From: Pithys albifrons albifrons | Lineage: Eukaryota > Chordata > Aves > Passeriformes > Thamnophilidae | DNA: 64,000 nucleotides | Reading direction: 5' to 3' | Assembly: GCF_047495875.1 (NCBI RefSeq) | Contig: NC_092470.1 | Location: 15,475,001 to 15,539,000, forward strand | Part shown: one piece after another, positions 46,161-58,100 of the stretch | Position numbering within the stretch: the first letter of the stretch is position 1 | How the letters are laid out: the number at the start of each line of letters is the position of its first letter | Program-made: the position numbers and the translations under genes | Notes under the pieces: generated by a model | What the model saw: only the letters and a program-made list of their open reading frames with translations | Told to the model about the DNA's origin: nothing | Database searches by the model: none

Positions 46161-49100
46161 GATACAAGTCAAATGCAGTCTGCAGAAATGTTTTGTTTTT
46201 CCCTGCTGTATGTACTTATATCACATTCCAGGCACGGGGACATTTGGAGTCATGTGAGCTGGCAATGCATAAATGGCATTAGATGGGGAATGTTTGCAGT
46301 AAGACTGTTTTAAAATTCCTTTTGCCCTGTATAGATGAGACCCAAGCACCATCTGAAAACCAGCCAGAAGGGAGGGAGTGGGGACAGCTTAAACAGGCAG
46401 GAGGAGAGCAGCTCGTGATGTGAAGTTGTTGTAAGCAGGAGTGACTGCTGCCAGCCAGTCCGTGGCCATGCTTCATTCATGGTGGAGGGAAAAGAAAGTT
46501 TCAGTTTGGTTGATTTCTTTTTGCTTTGTTTTCCTGCTGCAGAGGTTGACCAGCAGCATATGCCCTGCCTGTGTAACCTGGTTATCCTCCACCCCTGAGA
46601 TCCCTTAGCAGCAGCTACAGCTGAGCAAACTTGAGAGCTTAAAATTCAAAGCAGATTGGGAAAGAAGTTCTGTTCGTAACCAGCTGGCTCCTCTGTGTCT
46701 CTGGCAGAGACTGAGGAGCTTAGGGTTTTGGCTAATAAGAATATTAGGAACTTACTTTGTTCCTTAACCAACCATCATCCTGTTTCTCCATGGTGTAATA
46801 AAAGAAATAACACATTTCCACAAGGCAGGTCTGCCATGTGCCCTCCAAATCCTGATGCATCTCTTAACTGGGTTGATGGAGGGATTTTCTCCAGGCTTCA
46901 GAAGCTCAGGACTTCTCTGACAAGTGTGTACAGCCGGTGTGTGGATGTAATCTTCCATCAATGCATGGAAGGTGCTTCCACATTGATTGTCTTGTTGGAG
47001 AACAAGACCACCACATGCAGTTGGTCACACCTATGACTCAAAACTCCCCTGCAGACCTCTCTGCAGAGTCCACAACACTGGAGAAATATTTACCTGCCTG
47101 TACCATATCAGTCTGTGACATTTTTCCCTCATACCACTGCTGTCCTTCACAGTTGCCTGGGCAGAGCAGCATTTGTGGGTGGTTGGTTGTGGAGAAGGTT
47201 CTTCCTGCGCAGGACATCTCTCCCAGATGGTCTGCAGCAGCGTGTGTGGGACCTGGACGAGCCCACGTGGCACTGCCCCTGCCTTGGGCTGTGGGTTACT
47301 CTGCCCAAAGAAAAGTGGTCCTCAAAAAGGTCTTTGAAGTGTGCTGGTTTGACTGCTGGTGATTTTGCAGGTGTTTAGCAGCACTTCCAAAACAAACCAA
47401 AATCTGGTTTGGAAAGGAATTGTTTCATTATCCAATTGATTAAAAAAAAAAAAGAGAGAAACCACTGCTCGATATATTTTGAGTACTGTGTTCTGTATTT
47501 TTGCAGCTTATATTTTCCAGATGAGCAGTTTAGAAATAATGTGATGTGAAATACATACTGTAAGTTTGCTGTAAATGATATTAAAAACATTATTTTCATT
47601 CTTCTTCTGTCTCGCTGGATGATGTCTTTAGTTCTCCCAGGTTGGCTGGCTGGGATCATACTCCAACAGTCTGTGGAAGTTTTCAGTTTCAGTAAAAGTA
47701 AGGTTGATAGTTCAGGTTGGAGGATCAGTGTTGAGGTTGAAAGTTTGCTAGAAATGACACATTCCCATGCCTGTATAGTGCAGTGCCTTCAGAGGAGAGG
47801 TCTTGGTGAAGAACTGGTTGTGACAAATTTTTGGGAAAGGGCAAGATGAAGTTTAATTAATGGAGAAAGGAAAGGGAGAATGAGGACATCCTAGATGGTA
47901 GTAGAATGGAGGAGCTTGAACATCTTGAAGTCAGTAAAATGAGGAGGAGCTCAGAGGGAACATGAGCAGTTAGGAAAAATGCTGGATGTCTCCGTGGTGA
48001 CAAATGGTCTGACACTGTCTCAGTTCAGTGGTGGAGAAAAAAAAAGAAAATGAGCCTTTAGCTGAAATAGCAATAGCTCAGTGAAGTGGCTGAGCCCTGC
48101 AAAGCACCTTGAGCCCCTGCAGCTGCAGGGGCTTCTCCATTTCTATAAACACACACAGTGCTGTGGGACCAGGCCACATTCCTGAGAAGTCAGTGATATT
48201 CACTTCTACTTATTCTAGCTTCTGTGTTGGTCAGAAGTAAGCACTCTTTTGACCCATTATTTTTAAATGTTTCAAATCTGTTGAATGAAAAGTAGTTTTC
48301 TCCTGAGCGTCTACAAAATGATGCTAAACAAGGCAATTACATTCCAACTGAGTTGGATATTCAGTTATTCGTTGTTTGTTCCAGTTTTTATCTTTCCCTG
48401 TTCTAATTCCCTCTTCTGGAAGGCAGAGAGCAAAACAAAGTTTAAAAGTCATAAAAAAGCCCCAGACATTTTATTGCAAACAAGTTGAATCCAACCACTG
48501 TTGCTTTGAATTCAGCAGAAGCTTTGGAGAATGGTTCAGGAGTGAGGGAGGAAGGCTGGAAAAAAATGTTAAATGTTCACAGTAAAGAATCATTTATTTC
48601 ACTTTATTCCTTTCCCTTAGCCCAGCTACTGCTGATGTGGAAGCCTACACAGGCCCCCCCTGAAGGTATCACTGCTGCTTTCTCCGCTGGCTCTTCCTGG
48701 CAGGTCCCCACTGTCCCCCACGGTGGGTGAGCACACCAGCACACATCACACCCAGCATTTCAGGACCTCCCTTCAGCTGTCCTAGACCTTGCATTTTTGC
48801 TACTCCATCTGACAGAAACGGGCTAATTGGGTATTTACTGAGCTGAATTCTGTTGTGGATGCAGATTATTAACCTTTATGTCACCTGGAAGATATTACAC
48901 CTGGTAAAGTTAATGTTTTGAGACTGGGATGTTAATGTGTCAATGCTCAGCCCTCCCTAATTAGCAACAGGGCTGTGTGTGGCTGTGCTGTGAGGCCGCT
49001 TTAATTAGAAAGGACTGAAAGACGGGTCACATCAATGGCATCGGTTTATTGCCTCCTTCACTCCTTTCTGATCTATCTCTTTCTTGGTCTCCCAGGACCT

Positions 49101-52100
49101 TGGGTAAGTCTTGATGTTACGGTGCCCATCCCAGGGAGGGTGTGATGCTGAAAGCCTTCCCAAGGCTAGCCTGAGCTGGGTCTGAGGCAGGGATTGGTCA
49201 TGATGTCTGGGGAGATCCAGGCTGAGAAGGTTGTGGTGTTCCTATCAATGTGCTTAGCTGAAGGTCTTAATTCTGCACCAATTTTGCTCAGTTCCTGAAG
49301 CCTCTCATGCTCTTTATGGTGCTCCTGAGCTGGCTGAATGAAGGGGAGTAGCTGGTAAGACTTGGAAGAACTTTTGGTTTTGTATTCTGATGTTCCCTGT
49401 CCTTGCAACCAGAGCATGCCCTGGGTTGCATGTGTACTGGAGTAAGGATCATGCAAAGAGCAATCTGCTGGTCAGAAGTGGAGAATATTGGAAGGATAAA
49501 ACATGTCATTGGAATTGTGAACTTCTAAATTACAAACCTTATTTGAAAAGCCTTGCTCAGCCAGTTAGGGAAAAGAAACAGATCCAGTGTTGTTCATGGC
49601 AGGGCAAAGTTGGGTATTTATCCCTTACTTCTGTTTTCCCATCGCTCCTGTGACAAATACAGTCAGGAGCATGGATTTGTGCCTTGCAAGACCAGGAATT
49701 GCCTGTCTGTAGAAAGCTTTTTGAGCTTGTGTCCAGGCCGCCCCTGAACTGCCAGGACTATACTGTCTTCTCATTGCACATCTGTAGAGGTCTCCAAAAC
49801 AGGAGAAAGGGCTTGTTCTGAAAGAGGCAGCTGCCTCCCAATCCACAGCTCTTCCATTTGTACCTCCCGGTGCCTGCATGTCTCTCAGGTCAGTAGGGAT
49901 GGATCCTGGCTCTTGTGGCAAGTGTCAAGTAATGACATCAGACACCCTCCCCATTCACTGCTCCCACATGGGCTCCCTGTTTCCTGCATGGTAAAAGACA
50001 CTTTATGTCATGCAAGTAGCAGGGAGAGATGCACATGGAGCTCAGTAAATACAGGCACCTGGTATAAGGCTGCTGCTGTACAGGGCAGAAGGAAAGTGAT
50101 TGGCACATTCACAAGTGATTCTGTTATCCATGAGCTGCAGCAGAACCTCCAGTCCCTGACACCACACAAGCTGAAACTGAGACAAGTGCTCTGCATCTTT
50201 GAGAAGAGTGCCTGTGATCCACAGTAAAGGTGACCAGATGGAAGCTGATATCTCCTCCATAATGTGGTGGGTCTCAGCTCCTTTGCGACATGGCAATTGT
50301 CCTTCCACGCAAACACCTTTGGGCTGTGCAGGCAAAGTGCAAATCCAAACTGCTAAATACAACCAGTCAGAATATTCCCTGTGAATAAAAATGTCATTTC
50401 CTCTAAATTATGACTTTTTGTGGGAATATCTCCATTTTAGTGTCATTTCATTCAAACAAAAGCTGATGACGTGGCAGTGTCTTGTTGGAATTGGAGCACT
50501 TAGAGTTTTCTTTGTGAAACTGTATCTTGAGTTCTTTCAGTATATAAAATAAATTACAGTATTTGGACTTTTATCAAAATGAAATGTTTTTATTGCCTTC
50601 AAGCAATATTTTCAGCTTAACATCAAACTTCTGTGGAAATTCTGAAATTCAATGTTATGTTCTGTTTTGGAACACAAGTGCACATAGGCCTGGAGTTTTT
50701 CACAGATGCCTCTTGCCAACCCAGACTGCACCAGAAAAGTACTTTGGGTACCTGATCAGACTGGTGGTCGCCTGGGACATGGGAGCAGACAGGGCTGCTG
50801 TAAGGGAATCGCAAGAGCCCACAATCACCCAGCAGCAGGCCATGCTCTTGCCAGGCAGTGTGAGGATAAATCCTGCTTCTAAGCAAGTAAAGGTTTATCC
50901 ATCACTCAGTTTCTTTTTTCCATTGATCCAGCTTTTGAGAGAATAACTAATGTATTTAAAAATCAAAGCTAATGGTGCATTTTTCCTATTAGCTTGAGGC
51001 CAATATTGGTTTGAAGATTGGCTTTGTGTCTGGTCTTTCGCAAATTTGCATCCTTTCTCTATGGCCCTTCCAGCAGGAGATGGGAAGATGCTGCCATTGT
51101 GATGCTTGAGCTGGGGTCACCCTCAGACCTGGAGCATCATGTTCAGGGGCTGAGCTTGCTCATGTCCCACTGCCTTTGAGCACAGGCTATGTAGCTTTAG
51201 CCTCTATTTTTCAGAATGCAGAGTTCTCTGTAGAAGAACCCTTATTTTAAGGGTGAAAAATCTATGAAGGTTAAAACCAGCTCTAGAAATACGGTGTTTT
51301 TACTGTCCTTGTAGGTATGAAAGAGCTGCTTGAGGAGAACAAAGTGCAGCTCAGGGGATTTGCTCCCTGCCCCTGTCCATGGGGCTGGCTGGCTGTCGTG
51401 AACATTAACTCAGTGCAGGGACGTTGCTGGCTGCCACAGTGCATTTCTGCAGAGCCATTCCTCCACCTCTCAGGCTGTTTAGTCCATTAGTCACCTTGCT
51501 GGCCTTAAATAAAGGAATTTGAGGTTTTATTAAAAGCCTGGAGCCTGGGATGCTATTGCTCAGCAGAGGTCCCATTTTCACCTTTAGGAGATGGCCAGAA
51601 AGAATAAAAATGGTCTCATTATACAGCAAGTTAGGAAAATTTCTGCAGAGAGGTGGGAGAGCAAAGGGGATGGAAATTATATTCTCAGGTGGACTTAGGA
51701 AGGCAGTGGGGAGTGAATGTGCCCCAAAAGGCTGCAGGATGGCCTGTGCAAAGTGAACAGGGGTCCTCAGGTTACTGCCAGCAGACAAATAGAGAAATTC
51801 AGCAAACAGAAATCCAGAAGGCTAAGAAATGCTTGGGATGGAGTGGACCATCATCTTGCTTTTCTCTCTTAGAGATGATTTCTGAAATTAAACTTCTTAT
51901 CTCTCCAACCCTCACTTCATACAGGAAGAAAGGGACGGCTGAGCTGATGATAGGAATGATTGATATGATGATGTTGTTGTGGCAGCCCTTGGAGGATGCT
52001 GAATGCTACCCTTCTCCTTAGATTAATTAGCTATTCTTTTCCTGCAAGCCTTGGGTGTATACAAAGCGTATCTTCTCCATTCAGGATATGTACTAATTCC

Positions 52101-55100
52101 CCATTGAAATCAGCACTCATCCAGTGCTAAAACACCCACACAACTTCCAAATGCTTCTGGAAAGGAGGGAGAGCAGCTTGAAAAACATCTAGATTTCTGG
52201 ATGAAGCCAGAACATAACCCAGCCTTTGTTGAAATGACGTTTGAACTAAAAGGTGTTTGGTTTCTTTTACTTTTCTCCAATATTGTAGAAACATGCTCCT
52301 GAGCCAAAAATGGCTCTAGAGATGCAGAAGAGAGTTCTGAGCTGCAAACCAAAACCTGTGCAACACAGGAACTTTCTTTGGAGCTGAAGATGAGGTTTGA
52401 AGGGACTCTCTTTGCCCTTGTATTACTTCTGATGTGTTTCACTGTGGGCCATAAAGCCTGGTGTGCTGAGATTTTCAAGTGCCATTAGTTTATGGGCTTG
52501 TTAACAGGAAGGATTTGGAGCTTGTTAACAGGAAGGATTTTGTTACCTTTCATGATCTGAATCTCACTGAACCAGAGATCGATTGGTGTAATTTTGATGG
52601 CAGAGGAGAATCAGGTTAATGACATTAATTTTTCTTTCAGAAAATATTATTTGTGCTGGTTCCTTTTTCCCTCCCTCCTTTCCCTGCTCTGTTATTGCCA
52701 TCACTGAAATTAGCTACCTGGTATTATTGTAGCTCTATTTATTTATGTGTGGCCATTGCTAGTATTAAAGATTTAGAAACAAGTAGGGCAGCCACCTTTT
52801 GGGGGCTGTGTTCAGAAGAGGGTGAAGTAGTCTGCAATATGCATGTTTATTTGTTTTTGCATGTGTATCTGTATTCTAAGCTGCAAATGGGAATGCAAGG
52901 GTGTTTAAAAGCCAGGAGAGACAAAACAAGTTGGAATTTTAAAGCATTGTTACAGCACGGCAGGCCCAGTGATAGTGGAGATGTGAGACAATAAAAGGGT
53001 GAATCAGTTAATTAGGATGTTTAGTTAATATACTGCTACAGTCAAAACTCTTCTACTGGTAGTGCTGCCTTCCAGTCTGAAAGGAGGAATTGTTAGACAC
53101 ACCTGAAGAGAACAGGTGTGTTGTGTGGGTTGGAAATAAAACTCACCTCAGCAAGGGCAGGAAAAATATCCACAGGAAAATCTTCAATAGCAAGTGTAGC
53201 TTCCAGAAGGGCTGGAGTTTGTAGGTTATTCTTGATCCACAGCATCTGTTCTGGCTTGGACTTTTCATAATGCTACTATTGCTGAAGAAGCCTTTTGATG
53301 GTTGAAACTCAGAGACTGCCTGGCCTGGCATCATTCACCTTTTAGCTCTTCTCTTCCAGTTTTCTAGTCAAGTGCAAACAAGGCTGCAATGCACCAGGAA
53401 GAAAAGTTTTAGGTTATTTCTGGGAAAGCAGTCTAAGAATCTACTGCCTGCTTTCATTCATTGCCTTTCTTATATGAGAGAGAGAGCAGAGACCTTGCTG
53501 ATTTCAGTAAGACATTTCTCTTAAAAGGTAACAACCTTTACAGCAGCCTGTGTTTTGATGGGACATTCTTAAGATCTAATGCACTGATACTGAAGACCTT
53601 TCCTTTCTTTAGAGAGGTGAAAATGAGGTTTTGCCTTCTAGAAGCTCAGTATAACTAAACAACCTATTGACTTCCCTGCTATGAGGTGTCTGCTTTCTTA
53701 AGATGTATTAAACATGACAGACACTCCTCTAGTTGAAGGCAGTGCAGCATTAACCATGTCTGTGCACTGCCTCTACTGCAGAATGCTCTTCCCAATGACC
53801 AAATTGACATGAAGGAACACAGAGATGCTGTAGCTACAACACTGGAGAAATAGGTCAAAAATAAATGCTTTCTAGAAGAGAGTAAATGACTTCGCTCTCA
53901 TCCATGCTCCCTCACACACCACTAACTCATCAATATCTTCCTCTCTATGACAACCCTGAGAAAAACAAGGCAATTGAGGAGTAAGAGAGGTTATTTAAAC
54001 AAGTATGCCGAGTAGCTTTCTGAAGTAACTCTTGTTCATTATTGATCTGCTGGGATTTTTTTGGAAGCTCTCTATAGAGCAACTGGGAGGGGGAGGGGAA
54101 GGAAAAAAAAAGTAGGAAAGGAAACCAAGAGAAACCAAGAAACAAAAGTACACAAATTCCAAGCAGCTCTGCTCTCTCCAGCTCAGGTTGCACAGAACTG
54201 CACATCATGATGGAGGAGCTGACTGAGGTGAGATGGAGGGAACAGGCTGCAGTAGGCAGTGAACCAGAACCCTCACAAATGTCTTTTAGACTTCTTCTGG
54301 TGTAGATTTTATTCCATCTTTAAAAATTGCTATTTCTGGGCATGAAGGTGCTGTGTTCTTAAGAGATGCTCTCTCATCAGTGTAAGCTCAGGCTGGCTTT
54401 AGCAGATGGGCCCTGCAGAGCTGCTCTCCGTCCCATGTAGGACATGCCTCTGCAAATCAAGACATCTCTGCCCTGAGTCATAACTGTTCTATATTGTTTT
54501 ACAATCTCACTAACCCTAAACCCAAACTTTACTCTGAAGATGGGTTATGCTGTTGCCTCGTGGCACTTTCATCATTCTGCTGGTGGATTCAGAGGTCTGG
54601 GAGACCTTGGGGTCCCTTTGGTGGCCTCATCCCAAACTTGGGCCCATGGACAAACTCATTGCTGACCTCATCAGCAGAACAAAGTGAAAAGCCCCCATGA
54701 AGATGCTCTCCAGCTGAATAATAGGGAGGGCTCAGCGCAGTGAAGGTCCCACCCCAGTCACACCTCTGTGCATGAGGGCAGAAAGTGCTACTCCACAATA
54801 GCAAAGAAGTTCCTCTTCAGCTTAATCAGTTTTATCTTTTCTCTTTTTTTATTTGAAGGGCTGTAGTTCAAATACTACCACAAGCCCAGACAGGTGCCCA
54901 TTTCGTAGTTAAAGTAAATAATTTACATGACAAATTCAGACCTGTCCCTTGGTCCTCTATTATTCATGAATGAACAGGCTTGTTTTTTATGACAATGTTC
55001 CTTATTCAAACACAGTCTGTGATGTATCTCAGTCCTCAAGTTCATTTCCATGCCATCTGGCTGTTTGCCAGCCTTTTGTTGCTATTTTCTGGTTTGCAAA

Positions 55101-58100
55101 ATGTATTACCTAGATTGTATTTCTTCAATTCACTCTCTGAGGGACTGAAACACCACAAAGATTTCTGTGTGGCTATATAAGCCCCTTTGTAGTGAAACTT
55201 CACTCAAATGCATATTTCTGAGCATTTCCTTTGCACAATTATTCTTGCACACAAAAATACCATTTGTATGAAGATTCATGGCAAAGGGCAGAAATATCCC
55301 CAAGGAAAACACTCAAGCATCGTTTGTATAAATCTTCACAAACACTTCACTGTTGTTTGCTCATTTTGGCTTGCACAGATCTCACCCATGGGGTTTGTAG
55401 ATGTGAGGGTTTGGCTCCCTGGTGACCTCTGGGCCACCTGTTTTCTCTGAGCATCTCTAGTTGCATTCATTTTGTTGGAGGTGGAGAGGGCAAAGCTGCA
55501 GTTTCTCAGCTGCTTGCTGAATTTCCAAGGTGTAGAGCTTCTTGAGAAGACATACACCTTGTGACTTGAGCACAGGATTCAGCTCAGTCCTTTATACACT
55601 TCCACTTGGCCTTGTTTCCTTAGACCTTCACTCTTCACCCATAAAACAGGAGCAGTAACAATTCCTTCTTTCCCAGGTACTGTTTCCTTGTCCTAACTGC
55701 TCAGCCTGCCTGCAAATGCTACAAGACACAGATCCAGCATCATCTTTACACTCACTCATACAAATGAACCTTCATCCCAGCAATGATAAATAAACATGTG
55801 ATATCTGTGTGACACCAGGCAATGTGAGAACTCTCAAACACAAATCCATCCTTTTGTATTAATTTATATACTGGTGAAATATCTTATGTAGGGGCATAAT
55901 GGACCCTCGTGCTCACATGAGCAGTTTGCTCATCCCAGCTGATTTTCTGCCTCTGTGCTTGATTGAATAATTGATGGTGCTTACTGTTTGCATTCATCCC
56001 ATGAAATAGAAGTGTGTATAAAAATAAATTATATCTCCTTCTTCCCCTGAAAATAAGCCCATTATAAATTAGTGAGAAATTAACAATAACATTATCTATT
56101 TCTTCTTATGGGAATATGTGGTCACAACCTTGAAAAAGTTGAAATCCAGGTTAGAAAACTGACTCAATGTGTTATTAATGCCCTCAATGCCTTGAAAAAC
56201 CACATTGGTGAATTTGCTACTAAGGTCCCTTTGGATGAAAAGGGTCATGGTTATTTACAAACAAGTGTTATTTCTCCAGCTGTCATTACTCAAAAGCGTG
56301 TGTGTGTGTAAGATCTTTATTGTCTTTACATTTCTTTTTGTATTCAATGAGGCTCCAATTTGTCAGATCTCTGCTTTTGATACAGAATTCCTTTAAAAGA
56401 CAGAGGATATACCAAGCCCTCTCAGGAGGTGATGAGACAGCTGATCTAATTAGGAAAAGTTTCAGAACATTGCTGCCTCCTCAGATGATTTCACTTGAAG
56501 TTGTGGGTGCAGAGATGCTTTTGAAATTCAATCTGCACATCCTTTATGTATTTCTGGTCCAAAGACCTCTGAGGAAGCCCCAGGACTCTGCAGAAAGTGG
56601 TGGCATCAGCACAGGATTAACAGAATTTTTGGTTTCTGAAGATAGTTTCAGCTTTCACGAGACCAAAGGAAGTGCCTTGATCATTTAAGATCTTGAGCCA
56701 TCCTCTGCCATTTCTGACAAGTGCCAGGTGCTAATTCTGGCTTAGAATGCCCTGCAGTGGAATCTGAATAATTTATCTCAGTGTACACATTCTTCTTTTG
56801 CTTTTGGGCAGTGAAGCTACTTCAGTTACAATGGTGCCATTTTATTTTTTAATCTGTGGAGCTACTTCCCAGCAATGGACCAAGGAATTTGGGTTTGTAA
56901 AGTTAGGGTCCTTGGAGGAAACACTTTATGTAAATCTCAAATCTCAGCTGCAAAAGTTAGATGGATATCCTACCCATGTGGATATTGTGTGGATCTGTAC
57001 TGACATGCAGCACAGCTGAGCTCAGCAACACTCTCCTTTTGGGCTGTGAAGGATGGAAAGGATAATAAGGATAAGGCAAGTCAGGAACAAAGGGTATGAA
57101 TAGATACTGAAAGAATCAGGTCCAGAGCAAAACTGAGGTGTGTTGATAGAGTAGTTTTGTGATCTCAGAGTTTAATAAATTCAGCAAGTAATTTTGCTTT
57201 AAATTAATGACTGTTCAGAGCTCTGTAATGCTCCAGGATAAGAGGAGAAAGGCAACACAGGCCCTTTCAGACCAGAGAGCAGGATGATAGCAGGGACAGC
57301 CAGAGGGTGTGTGTTGGGAGTGAAGCACATCTGCAAGCTGTGACAAGTGGGTGATTTGACACAGAAATTTATATATTCCAGCCTGTGCTATTTCTCCCTT
57401 CAAACTCAGCAGCAAACTCAGCAGGCATGTGTGTTTGCCCAAGGCCAAATTCAGCTCTGCTCTCATCACCAGCAGTAAGGACTACCTGCCTAATTCATAC
57501 CCAACTGTTTATTCACAAAACCACTGAAGTTTCAGGAGCCTTGAGTCCTTTCAGTGCTCCTGTGGATTCAGCATAGAAAATCAAAACCCAACACTGTACG
57601 CAAACATCTTGTGCTTCTGCTGCTGCTCTGCTAACCAGATTAGGTTCCCCTGCTGCCTTATTCATTTTGCACTCATTAAAGCTAAATTTAGAAATGAAGG
57701 CAACTCTTCTCCCCTCTGGGAAAGGTAGTAGGGGAGTCCTTGTTGCAACAAGCCATGAGGAGGCAAAAATAGCATCTAGATTTTCTCTCCTGTGAGATGG
57801 AAATGTGCATGTTTCTGCTGAGACAGAGAAAGAAACTGAGCCCATTTCCCTTCCACATAGAACACTTGTTGGACCCTGGTTCTAAAGCAATTTGTGCAAA
57901 TTGTTGCAAGCATGCAGCAAAAGGTTTATTTGACCCAAATCCCAGGTGTGGAGCATTGGAAAGAGATGTTATTTACTCTGGCTGGATCTAGAGGAGTTGT
58001 GGCTTGCTGCTGAGTTTGGGCCCTTGCAGACAGGCTCCCAGATTTCAGCTAATGCAAAGAGATTTATTCCTCTCACTGACCTTTAATAGCCAATTATGTC

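Noticed and set aside
55600..55690. Faint resemblance to a MIR-type SINE core (TTTCCTTAGAC, CCCATAAAACAGGAGCAGTAAC)
   Set aside because: Too short and diverged to call by eye. RepeatMasker would decide.
56302..56688. Frame ending with the peptide SEDSF, resembling what I recall of the human OATP3A1_v2 tail
   Set aside because: Only five residues match, the flanking residues do not, and there is no acceptor at the right place or phase. The v2-type exon was not found anywhere in 39-64 kb.
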